A DNA stretch of 64,000 bases from an uncultured Streptomyces sp. (GTDB taxonomy: Bacteria > Actinomycetota > Actinomycetes > Streptomycetales > Streptomycetaceae). Positions within the stretch are counted from its first letter, which is position 1; the number at the start of each line of letters is the position of its first letter. The notes beneath the pieces are model-generated. The model was not told the DNA's origin and made no database searches. It was given only the letters and a program-made list of their open reading frames with translations. The translations under genes were made by a program, and so were the position numbers. The stretch covers positions 186,001 through 250,000 of the forward strand of contig NZ_CANLBS010000001.1 in the NCBI RefSeq assembly GCF_947488945.1, read 5' to 3'. Below are positions 55,095 to 62,740 of the stretch, piece after piece.

Positions 55095-55883
55095 GTGAAG
55101 CTCGCTTTCTCGACCCTCGGAGTACCGGGCCTGCCGGTGGCGGAGGTCGTACGGCTCGCCGCCGACCACGGTTACCAGGGGGTCGAGCTGCGCGCCCATC
55201 CCGAGGAGCCCGTCCACCCGGCGCTCACGGCGCTGGAGCGCGAAGAGGTGGTCGCGGAGTTCGCCAAGGGCGGGGTGGAGATCCTGACCGTGGCCGGATA
55301 CGTCCGGGTCGCGGCGGAAGGCGAGGACGAGGCGGTCGTGGCCGAGCTCGCCTCGCTGGTCCAGCTCGCCCACGACCTGGGCGCGAGCTACGTCCGGGTG
55401 TTTCCCGGCGGCGGCGACCAGGACCCGGAGGCCGCCGACGCCGCTGCCGCCCGGCGGCTCGCGGCCGCCGCACCGCACGCCGCCGACCTGGGGGTGCGCA
55501 TCCTGCTGGAGACCCACGACTCGCACCGGGCGGGCGCGGACGTGGCGCGGGTGGTCGGGGCGGTCGGCCACGCGCAGATCGGCGCGATCTGGGACATCAT
55601 GCACACCTGGCTGGCGGGTGAGGAGCCGGAGACCACCCACGCCCTCCTGGCCCCGCACCTGGGCTACGTACAGGTGAAGGACATCGCCTCCGCCGAGGAC
55701 ACCGAGCCGCTGGGTCTGGGCGAGGGCGTGCTGCCGCTGGCCGCGTGCCTGGACACGCTGGACCCGGAGAGCTGGGTCTGCTGGGAGTACGAGAAGCGCT
55801 GGTACCCGCAGGCCTCCGACCTGCCGGGCATGCTGGACGCGGGCCGCGCGTACCTGCTGCGGCTGGGCGCGCCGAAGCAGTAG
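55095..55883 (+). CDS. Sugar phosphate isomerase/epimerase (TIM barrel, 262 aa)
   Basis: The start is GTG 55095 with AAAGGA 8 bases upstream. It is an AP-endonuclease-2 class barrel: LAFSTLGVPGLPVAEVVRLAADHGYQGVELR, with metal positions in ILLETHDSHRAG, AIWDIMHTW, YVQVKDIASA and WVCWEYEKRW. It belongs to the same enzyme class as the products at 50588 and 34122 but is only distantly similar. It follows the LacI gene by 192 bases and may serve the same sugar pathway, giving two barrels plus one oxidoreductase. Confidence 0.85.
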   Translation: MKLAFSTLGVPGLPVAEVVRLAADHGYQGVELRAHPEEPVHPALTALEREEVVAEFAKGGVEILTVAGYVRVAAEGEDEAVVAELASLVQLAHDLGASYVRVFPGGGDQDPEAADAAAARRLAAAAPHAADLGVRILLETHDSHRAGADVARVVGAVGHAQIGAIWDIMHTWLAGEEPETTHALLAPHLGYVQVKDIASAEDTEPLGLGEGVLPLAACLDTLDPESWVCWEYEKRWYPQASDLPGMLDAGRAYLLRLGAPKQ

Positions 55884-56240
55884 AGCGCGGACGCCGGGTA
55901 CGGCGGCGGGGCCCCCTTACGAGGCGTGCGCACGAGGCGCGGCCACGGGGAACGTCTGCGGCCGTACCGGGACGCGGCTGCGGGAGGTACCGAGAGCGTC
56001 TCCCGGAGGTGTCGGGGGCGGTGCGTCCGCGGGAGGGCCGGGGGGCCGCCTGCGGCGCATCGGAGCACGCGGGCACGGAGCGCCGCACCGGCCCGCGCTC
56101 CGCCGCACCCGCACCATCCGTGACGCAGGACCGCCCCACCCGTGTCGCAGGTCTTCCCCGCCCATCCCCTTGACCGGTAGTAACTTTCCCTATATCCGTA
56201 CCGTCTTGAAAGTTTCTTTCATTACCGGAAGGGGCTCCAC
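55884..56240. other. Intergenic region before the GH3 gene
   Basis: No gene is present. A possible promoter has TTGACC at 56170-56175 and TATATC at 56191-56196, but the 15-base spacing is short. The dyad at 56207-56221 follows directly. Confidence 0.45.
56207..56221. promoter_or_regulatory. TGAAAG-TTT-CTTTCA dyad, candidate operator of the GH3 gene
   Basis: A perfect 6-bp inverted repeat around TTT, 20 bases before the start codon. GAAAGTTTC-like elements are found in Streptomyces promoters of polysaccharide-degrading enzymes. It does not match the DasR consensus. Confidence 0.55.
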
Positions 56241-58079
56241 GTGCATCACCCCACCTCCCGACGCGCTCTCCTCACCGCCACCGCGGTCGCCGCGGCGGCC
56301 GTCGCCACCGGGGGCGCGGTCCTCCCCGGCGCGGCGGCCGCCGAGGGCGCCGGGTCCGCCGGTGCGCCCGAGCGGAGCCTGCGCCGGATCATCGCGCGGA
56401 TGAGCCTGGAGGAGAAGGTCGGCCAGCTCTTCGTCATGCGGGTCTACGGCCACTCCGCGACCGCCCCCGACCAGGCCGACATCGATCTGAACCTGGCCGA
56501 GATCGGGGTCCGTACCGCCGCCGAGATGATCGAGCGGTACCACGTCGGCGGGATCATCTACTTCACCTGGGCGCACAACACCCGTGACCCGCAGCAGATC
56601 GCCGAGTTGTCCAACGGCATCCAGCGCGCCGGGCTGGCGGGCCCGTCCCGGGTGCCGCTGCTGATCTCCACCGACCAGGAGCACGGCATCGTCTGCCGCG
56701 TCGGCGAACCCGCCACCCTGCTGCCCGGCGCGATGGCGCTGGGCGCGGGCGGTTCCCGGGAGGACGCCCGCCGCGCCGGGCAGATCGCCGGTGCGGAGCT
56801 GGCGGCACTCGGCATCAACCAGAACTACGCGCCGGACGCGGACGTCAACGTCAACCCCGCCAACCCGGTCATCGGCGTGCGCTCCTTCGGCTCCGAGCCG
56901 GACGCGGTCGCCGGTCTGGTCGCCGCCCAGGTGAAGGGGTACCAGAGCGCCAGAATCGCCTCCACCGCCAAGCACTTCCCCGGACACGGCGACACCAGCA
57001 CCGACAGCCACACCGGGCTCCCGGTCATCCACCACACCCGCGCGCAGTGGAGCGAGCTGGACGCACCACCCTTCCGGGCCGCCGTCGCGGCGGGCATCGA
57101 CTCGATCATGACCGCGCACATCGTGGTCCCCGCGCTCGACCCGTCCGAGGACCCGGCCACCCTGTCGCGGCCGATCCTCACCGGCATCCTGCGCGAGGAA
57201 CTCGGGTACGACGGTGTGGTGGTGACCGACTCGCTGGGCATGGAGGGCGTCCGCACCAAGTACGGCGACGACCGGGTGCCGGTGCTGGCCCTGCACGCCG
57301 GCGTCGACCAGTTGCTGAACCCGCCCAGCCTCGACGTCGCGTGGAACGCGGTGCTGGAGGCCGTGCGGTCCGGGGAGCTGACGGAGGCCCGGCTCGACGA
57401 ATCGATCCTGCGCATCCTGCGGCTGAAGTCGAAGCTCGGGCTGTTCCGGGACCCGTTCGTCACCGCCCGCGGCGTCGACCGCACGGTGGGGACGCGGGCC
57501 CACCTCGCCGCCGCCGACCGCATCGCGGAGCGCACCACCACGCTCCTCGACGACCCGGCGAAGCTGCTGCCGCTCTCGCGGCGCTCCCACCGGAACATCC
57601 TGGTGGTCGGCGCCGACCCGGCCTCCCCCTCCGGCACGACCGGACCGCCGACCACCACCCTGGCGGCGGCGTTCGGGGAACTGGGGTACGCGGCGACCGC
57701 GCTGTCCACCGGGACGGCGCCGACGTCCGCCCAGATCGCCGCTGCGGTGGCGGCGGCCGAGGGCAAGGACGCGGTGGTCGTGGGGACGTACAACGTCTCG
57801 GCGACCAGCTCGCAGCGGACCCTGGTCTCCGCGCTCGCGGCCACCGGGGTGCCGGTCGTGACGCTGGCGATCCGCAATCCGTACGACATCGCGCGGTTGG
57901 CGGGCACGGGGTACGCGGCGAGTCTGGCGTCCTACTCCTGGACCGACGTCGAACTGCGTGCCGCGGTGCGGGTGATCGCGGGACAGGCGTCCCCGCGCGG
58001 GCGGCTGCCGGTGCCGGTGCCGCGGGCGGACGACCCGGCGGCGGTGCTGTACCCGGTCGGGCACGGGCTCTCGTACTGA
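56241..58079 (+). CDS. Secreted glycoside hydrolase family 3, beta-N-acetylhexosaminidase type (612 aa)
   Basis: GTG 56241 with GGAAGGGG upstream. The signal has a twin-arginine look (SRRALLTATAVAAAAVATGG), so it could use Tat or Sec; cleavage is near AAA-EG. The TIM barrel shows KHFPGHGDTSTDSHTGLP (around residues 243-260), with the His-Asp catalytic dyad of NagZ-like enzymes, and the nucleophile Asp in VVVTDSLGM (about 330). A second alpha/beta domain with RNPYDIARL completes the bidomain GH3. It should release N-acetylglucosamine from chitin or peptidoglycan fragments outside the cell. Confidence 0.93.
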   Translation: MHHPTSRRALLTATAVAAAAVATGGAVLPGAAAAEGAGSAGAPERSLRRIIARMSLEEKVGQLFVMRVYGHSATAPDQADIDLNLAEIGVRTAAEMIERYHVGGIIYFTWAHNTRDPQQIAELSNGIQRAGLAGPSRVPLLISTDQEHGIVCRVGEPATLLPGAMALGAGGSREDARRAGQIAGAELAALGINQNYAPDADVNVNPANPVIGVRSFGSEPDAVAGLVAAQVKGYQSARIASTAKHFPGHGDTSTDSHTGLPVIHHTRAQWSELDAPPFRAAVAAGIDSIMTAHIVVPALDPSEDPATLSRPILTGILREELGYDGVVVTDSLGMEGVRTKYGDDRVPVLALHAGVDQLLNPPSLDVAWNAVLEAVRSGELTEARLDESILRILRLKSKLGLFRDPFVTARGVDRTVGTRAHLAAADRIAERTTTLLDDPAKLLPLSRRSHRNILVVGADPASPSGTTGPPTTTLAAAFGELGYAATALSTGTAPTSAQIAAAVAAAEGKDAVVVGTYNVSATSSQRTLVSALAATGVPVVTLAIRNPYDIARLAGTGYAASLASYSWTDVELRAAVRVIAGQASPRGRLPVPVPRADDPAAVLYPVGHGLSY

Positions 58080-58094
58080 CCGACGGGCGCCGTG

Positions 58095-58142
58095 CACCGG
58101 CCCGGCCCCCGCGCGTCCGGGCGCGCGGGGGCCGGGCCGGTG
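58095..58142. terminator. 21-bp perfect bidirectional terminator hairpin
   Basis: The arm 58095-58115 pairs with 58122-58142 around TCCGGG. It is the longest perfect stem in the window and separates the convergent GH3 and SulP genes. Confidence 0.9.
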
Positions 58143-58149
58143 GCCGGTC

Positions 58150-59637
58150 TCAGCCGGACGCGCCGCTCGCCGAGGGGAGTTCGGTGAGCCGCACCGGGTC
58201 GGTCCCGGCCGCGCTGTGCCGCTCCGCCCAGTTCTCCATCGCCGTGCGGCAGGCGTGGTCCAGGTGGTGCAGACCGGTCAGATCCAGCTCCACGGGCCGG
58301 TCCCGGGGCAGCCCCTCCAGGCTGTCGAGGAGCCTCGGCAGCCGGAGGAACGTGGCGTTGCCCGTGACGTGCACCTGGATCGGGCCGGCTCCCTTGTCCA
58401 TGACTTCCACCCTTATGTGCGAGGCGTCCCAGGCCGTCTTGACCACGGCCAGGGCGAGCCCGATCAGGACCCCTTCGAACATGTTGACCGTCACGATCGC
58501 CACGGCCGTGACCACGAGGACCATCGCCTCGCCCCGGTGCTCGCGCCACAGGGCCACGATCGTGCGCAGCGGTATCAGCTTGCCGCCGGCATGGATGAGG
58601 ACCCCTGCCAGCGCGGGCAGCGGGATCAGGGCCAGCGCCGCGGGCAGCAGCGCCGCGAACAGCAGCAGCCACACTCCGTGCAGCACCCGCGACGCCTTGG
58701 TCTTCGCGCCCGCCTGCACATTGGTGGCGCTGCGCACGATGACCGCGGTCATCGGCAGCGCGCCGAGCAGTCCGCAGACGGTGTTTCCGGCTCCCTGCGC
58801 CATCAGCTCCTGGTCGTAGCGGGTGCGCGGCCCGTCGTGCAGCCGGTCCACCGCCGCGGCGCTGAACAGGCTCTCGGCGGAGGCGATCAGGGTGAAGGCC
58901 GCCACGGTCCCGAGCATGGCCGGGCCGAGGAGTTCGCCGAAGGCGTCCGCCCCGGGGAGCTGCACGGCGTCGAACAGGCCGCTCACCTCGACGGTGGCGA
59001 CCGGCATGTCGAACACGAGTGCCGCGAGGGTGGCCAGGGCGACCGCCGCGAGTGCGCCCGGCACGGCCCGTACCCGGGCCGGCAGCCTCCTCCAGAGCAC
59101 CATCAGGACGACGGCGCCCGCACCGAGGCTCAGCGAGGCCAGAGCGGCGGGGCTGCCGATGGCATCGGCAGCCGCCCCGGGAAGTCCGGTGATCTTGTCG
59201 GTCCCGGAGGCGGGGGCCTCCAGGCCGGCCGCCGCGTACAGCTGTCCGGCGACCAGGACCAGTCCGATGCCGGCCAGCATGCCCTCGACGACGGAGACCG
59301 AGATGGCGCGGAACCAGCGCCCCAGCTTCAGGGCGCCCATGGCGAGTTGCAGCACCCCGGTGGCGAGCACGATCACTCCGAGGGCGGCCACCCCGAAGGA
59401 CCGCACGGCCTCGAAGACCAGCACGGTCAGTCCGGCCGCGGGGCCGGAGACCTGGAGGCTGCTGCCGCGCATCAGGCCCGTCACGATGCCGCCGACGATG
59501 CCGGTGATCAGGCCGAGTTCGGCCGGTACGCCGGAGGCGACGGCGACACCGACACACAGCGGGAGGGCGACCAGGAAGACGACGACGGAGGCGGTGAAGT
59601 CCTGGCGCAGGTGAGGGAAGGCGGTCCTGATCCTCAT
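58150..59637 (-). CDS. SulP-family anion transporter, likely bicarbonate (495 aa)
   Basis: ATG 59637. About ten to twelve membrane helices cover residues 15-400, with the SulP signatures TASVVVFLVALPLCVGVA, SGPAAGLTVLVF and AASAESLFSAAAVD-type (IASAESLFSAAAVDRLH). A C-terminal STAS domain (about 410-490, VTGNATFLRLPRLLDSL, VELDLTGLHHLDHA) regulates the family. It starts 8 bases after the stop of the carbonic anhydrase gene, so bicarbonate or CO2 handling is more likely than sulfate. Actinobacterial SulP-carbonic anhydrase pairs are common and sometimes fused. Confidence 0.92.
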   Translation of the reverse strand: MRIRTAFPHLRQDFTASVVVFLVALPLCVGVAVASGVPAELGLITGIVGGIVTGLMRGSSLQVSGPAAGLTVLVFEAVRSFGVAALGVIVLATGVLQLAMGALKLGRWFRAISVSVVEGMLAGIGLVLVAGQLYAAAGLEAPASGTDKITGLPGAAADAIGSPAALASLSLGAGAVVLMVLWRRLPARVRAVPGALAAVALATLAALVFDMPVATVEVSGLFDAVQLPGADAFGELLGPAMLGTVAAFTLIASAESLFSAAAVDRLHDGPRTRYDQELMAQGAGNTVCGLLGALPMTAVIVRSATNVQAGAKTKASRVLHGVWLLLFAALLPAALALIPLPALAGVLIHAGGKLIPLRTIVALWREHRGEAMVLVVTAVAIVTVNMFEGVLIGLALAVVKTAWDASHIRVEVMDKGAGPIQVHVTGNATFLRLPRLLDSLEGLPRDRPVELDLTGLHHLDHACRTAMENWAERHSAAGTDPVRLTELPSASGASG

Positions 59638-59645
59638 GGCCGGCC

Positions 59646-60233
59646 TCACAGCCCGCGGAAGGTGTCGGTGGCCGCGTCGTGGGCGAGGACGGTCCCGGTG
59701 TGGACCTCGTAGAACCAGCCGCGCAGCCGCAACCGGTCCGCCGCCAGCCGTTCGGCGACGCCGGGGTAGGAACGCAGGCGCAGCAACTGCGTCAGCACGT
59801 GGTTCTGCACCGCCTCGGCCACCGCAGGGTCGTCGGCGGCGCCCTCGGGACGGGTCGTGGCGTGGGCGAGCCAGTCGCGGACGGCGGGCACGGCCGTCAG
59901 GTCCTCGTCGCGCACCAGCGCTCCGACGGCACCGCAGTGCGAGTGGCCGCAGACCACCACGTCGCGGACGCCGAGCACCTCCAGCGCGTATTCGATCGTG
60001 GCGGCCTCCCCGGTGGGACGGGAGGCGTACGGCGGGACGACGTTTCCGGCGGTCCGCAGCTCGAAGAGTTCTCCGGGGCGGGCGCCGGTGATCAGGGCGG
60101 GAACGACCCGCGAGTCGGAGCAGGTGATGAACAGGACCTGGGGGGACTGGCCGTCGGCCAGTCGGGCGAACTCCTCGGAGCGCTCCGCGGACTGTGCGCC
60201 GAAAGAGCGGGCGTGGTCGATGAGGGGCTGCAT
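59646..60233 (-). CDS. Beta-class carbonic anhydrase (195 aa)
   Basis: ATG 60233 with GGAGGAAT upstream. Zinc ligands are C38 and D40 in TCSDSR and H97 and C100 in GHSHCG; the Asp-Arg dyad D40/R42 is intact. The usual ELRTAGNVVPPY loop is present. It interconverts CO2 and bicarbonate in the cytoplasm and presumably feeds or drains the SulP transporter encoded directly downstream. Confidence 0.95.
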   Translation of the reverse strand: MQPLIDHARSFGAQSAERSEEFARLADGQSPQVLFITCSDSRVVPALITGARPGELFELRTAGNVVPPYASRPTGEAATIEYALEVLGVRDVVVCGHSHCGAVGALVRDEDLTAVPAVRDWLAHATTRPEGAADDPAVAEAVQNHVLTQLLRLRSYPGVAERLAADRLRLRGWFYEVHTGTVLAHDAATDTFRGL

Positions 60234-60380
60234 CAGTGATTCCTCCTGGCGTGCCGCTCGGCGGCGCGTCGGTTGCATACGTGAACCGGGGCGGCGGCCC
60301 ACGACGACATGGCCCTCTGGTCGGCGCACGCGGGCGTGCGGACGGGGCGTGGGGGATCGTCGGGGCGGCCGCGGAGCGGA

Positions 60381-60785
60381 TCAGCAGCGGAACACCTGGA
60401 GCGCGGCCGCGTCCGGGCCGGCGGCGGATCTGGGCACCCCGTGCGCGTGACCCGGCGGGGCGACCGCGGCCGGCGGGTAGAGGACCCGGTCGACGTGCAC
60501 CCCGGCGGCGCGGGCGGGCTCCTTGGGTGTGGCCCCCGCGGCGGCCCGGTGCCGGTCCGGGCGCAGCAGGCTGTTCGGGTCGCCGGGGCGCCCGGCGGTC
60601 CCGCAGGTGACGGACTCGTCCCCGGCCGCCTCGTGCGGATGGGCGGCGGGCGCGTCGGGGGCGGCGGCGGGCGTGGCCGCGGCGGAAGCGGCGATCGGCG
60701 CAAGGGTGGCGGGGGTTGGCAGATGCAGGGCGAACAGCAGGACCGTCAGGACCGAGATCACGAAGCGTGCCGTCGTACCGCGCAC
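60381..60785 (-). CDS. Small secreted hypothetical protein (134 aa)
   Basis: GTG 60785 has GGGGGAGGGGG upstream. A signal peptide (RFVISVLTVLLFALHLPTPATLAPIAASA) precedes an Ala/Pro-rich region and the short conserved-looking segment VTCGTAGRPGDPNSLLRPDRHRAAA, ending in VFRC. The two cysteines could form a disulfide. I do not recognise a family. It is 147 bases upstream of the carbonic anhydrase gene on the same strand and might share its transcript. Confidence 0.7.
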   Translation of the reverse strand: MRGTTARFVISVLTVLLFALHLPTPATLAPIAASAAATPAAAPDAPAAHPHEAAGDESVTCGTAGRPGDPNSLLRPDRHRAAAGATPKEPARAAGVHVDRVLYPPAAVAPPGHAHGVPRSAAGPDAAALQVFRC

Positions 60786-60924
60786 ATCCGCCCCCTCCCC
60801 CGACTCCCCTGCACATTCACAGACGCTAACAGGCGCGAGATCCGGGCGCGTTAACCCTGGGTCAAGGGTACGAAACGGCGATGTGAAGGGAATGGGGATT
60901 TCGCGTGATCACACCATCGAGTGA

Positions 60925-60938
60925 CACTCGTGCGAGTG
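60925..60938. promoter_or_regulatory. CACTCG-TG-CGAGTG palindrome
   Basis: A perfect 6-bp inverted repeat with a 2-base centre, about 140 bases upstream of the small secreted protein gene. It could be a repressor operator. Confidence 0.35.
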
Positions 60939-60942
60939 AGGC

Positions 60943-60966
60943 ATAAAAACCGACGAGCCGGTTTCA
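60943..60966 (-). terminator. Rho-independent terminator of the nucleotidyltransferase gene
   Basis: On the minus strand AAACCG pairs with CGGTTT around a 6-base loop and runs into TTTTT. It overlaps the stop codon at 60964-60966. Confidence 0.75.
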
Positions 60967-61965
60967 TACCTCCTCGTCCGCCGGGTCGTCCGCGAAGGTC
61001 GGCGCGAGCGCCGTCCGCAAGCGATCGACGAACTCCTGCTCGCGCCCGGTGAACTCCGGGTACTCGTCGGCGAAGTGCCGCCACTCGACGTGGTGCAGCG
61101 CCTCGTCCAGGTCCCTGCCGAGCAGCCGCCACCGTCCGGGGGCGGCCGGTTCGCCGCCCGACCGGAACACCTCCTGGAGCAGCGCGTTCGGCAGGGCGCA
61201 CCGCTCGGCCAGCAGCACCGCGTCGTACAGGTCCTTGCCCTGCGCGTACATGTCGTTGACCACCCACATCACCTTCCAGGCAAGCGAGAGCGCGGGGGTG
61301 GCCCCGTGGAGGGTGCCGCCGGTGGGCAGGCCGACCCGCTCGGGAGGCTGCGGAAGCGACTCCCCGAAGACGAAGTCCAGTTGGATCCAGCCGCCCGGGG
61401 AGTCGGGGGAGGTCCAGGGCAGCATCATGCGACGGCCCGGCACCCGTTCGTACGTCCAGATGTCCTCGCACACCGCCCCGGCGGGGTCGATCCGCACGCC
61501 CTCGGTGAGCCCCGCCGACCACTCACCCGCTGCCGCCGCGACCCCGGCCAGCAGCTCGGCGGTGCGCTCCTCCTCCATCCGCCAGCTGTCCGGCACCACC
61601 ACGAAGTCCAGGTCACCCGGTTCCCGGGCTCGGTCGCCGAACCACAGGGCCATCAGCACGCTGCCGCGCAGCACCAGCGCCTGTGCCCACGGCGACGCTG
61701 CCACCCCGTCGCGTACGGCGGCCAGCGCGGACGCCCGCGCGGTCTGCCACGCCCGGGTCTCCTCCGGGGTGGGGAAAACCGGGTCGGAGGCGCGGAAGGC
61801 GTCGGGGAACTGCTTGAGCGCCGGGTCGAACACCGCCTTCTGGACCGCCGCGGCGTCCCTCACCCGCAACATCGTCGCCGGGAGGGCCGATCTGCCGACC
61901 GGCAGACCGAGCACCCGCGCCTGACCGTCCGCCACACCCTCTGCCGGCCGGTGTTCCGTGTTCAC
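60964..61965 (-). CDS. AbiEii/AbiGii-like nucleotidyltransferase (333 aa)
   Basis: GTG 61965 overlaps the upstream gene by 4 bases. The nucleotidyltransferase motif is complete: G101-S102 in LRGSVLMAL and DLDF with D118 and D120 for metal binding; WIQLDFVFGES supplies the third Asp. The rest (LAWKVMWVVNDMYAQGKDLYDAVLLAE) matches AbiEii/DUF1814-type enzymes, with the KDLYD motif near the C-terminal half. Members of this class include the toxin of AbiE toxin-antitoxin systems, which block tRNA function by adding nucleotides. The coupled partner here does not look like AbiEi. Confidence 0.82.
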   Translation of the reverse strand: MNTEHRPAEGVADGQARVLGLPVGRSALPATMLRVRDAAAVQKAVFDPALKQFPDAFRASDPVFPTPEETRAWQTARASALAAVRDGVAASPWAQALVLRGSVLMALWFGDRAREPGDLDFVVVPDSWRMEEERTAELLAGVAAAAGEWSAGLTEGVRIDPAGAVCEDIWTYERVPGRRMMLPWTSPDSPGGWIQLDFVFGESLPQPPERVGLPTGGTLHGATPALSLAWKVMWVVNDMYAQGKDLYDAVLLAERCALPNALLQEVFRSGGEPAAPGRWRLLGRDLDEALHHVEWRHFADEYPEFTGREQEFVDRLRTALAPTFADDPADEEV

Positions 61966-62576
61966 GACGTCTCCAACCACCCCTCGTCCAGTGCCGGACC
62001 GCTGTCCAGCAGCACGTACTCCCGCTCCACCTCGATCACTTCGTAGTGCGCCAGATCCGCGAGGAGGGCGTCCAGTTCCCGCCCCGCCCGTTCGGCGCCC
62101 ACGCCGTGGCATCGCTGCGTGACGAACCGCTCCTCCCGCCCGTCGGGCCGCCGCCGGCGCGCGTTCCACGAAACGTGGGCCCCGTGCCGTACGGCCACGG
62201 CCGCCAGCTCCTCGCGGTCCTGGTCCACGTCGAGCAGCAGCTTCACGTGGTGTTCGAAGTGCCGCCCGCCGTCACCACCGGTCTCTGCGAACGCCGCCGG
62301 GACCTCCTCGCACCGCTGCGGCACCTCGGCCGACCAGGGCGCACACTCGATCTTGACCCGTGACACCGCGAACCCGGCCCCCGCCAACGCCGCCGCGAAC
62401 GCGCGCACGGCCGTGCGTTGTTCACCGTAGGACGGCGTGGCTCCGCGCAGGGTGAGCATCGGCTGCGAGACAGTACGCCCGCGTGCCAGCGCGATGTGGG
62501 TGAACTTCACTCCGTCCTGGAGTGCCGCCCATCGCTCCAGCCTGCGCAGTTCTCTTCCGTCGCACAGTACGGTCAT
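61962..62576 (-). CDS. Conserved hypothetical protein coupled to the nucleotidyltransferase (204 aa)
   Basis: ATG 62576 is the chosen start; a GTG at 62651 is possible, and both have weak ribosome sites. The product has no signal peptide or membrane helix. Readable blocks are MLTLRGATPSYGEQRTAVRAFAAALAGAGF, SRVKIECAPW, HFEHHVKLLLD and HVSWNARRRR. The GTGA overlap couples it with the nucleotidyltransferase gene. I do not recognise a family, and the HTH expected of an AbiEi antitoxin is not visible. It may be an antitoxin, a substrate-binding partner or a second enzyme. Confidence 0.75.
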   Translation of the reverse strand: MTVLCDGRELRRLERWAALQDGVKFTHIALARGRTVSQPMLTLRGATPSYGEQRTAVRAFAAALAGAGFAVSRVKIECAPWSAEVPQRCEEVPAAFAETGGDGGRHFEHHVKLLLDVDQDREELAAVAVRHGAHVSWNARRRRPDGREERFVTQRCHGVGAERAGRELDALLADLAHYEVIEVEREYVLLDSGPALDEGWLETS

Positions 62577-62651
62577 ATGACTCTCGTACACCGGCTCAGC
62601 ATGCCGCACCGCGGTCGGGCCGGGCACCCGGATATCGTGCGGGCCCCACAC

Positions 62652-62695
62652 GCCCGTGCCCGCCGGCTCCGGGTGCGGAGCCGGCGGGCACGGGC
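62652..62695 (-). terminator. 19-bp perfect terminator hairpin
   Basis: The arm 62652-62670 pairs with 62677-62695 around GGGTGC. It follows the stop of the leftward tripeptidyl aminopeptidase gene by about 50 bases. Confidence 0.88.
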
Positions 62696-62740
62696 CGAGC
62701 CGTACGCGACGAGGGGCCGGGGCCCGTCGGCGGCGTCAGG

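Noticed and set aside
55090..55098. Two-codon ATG CCG TGA overlapping the GTG start at 55095
   Set aside because: The GTG has the better-spaced ribosome site, and a two-codon upstream frame is likely chance.
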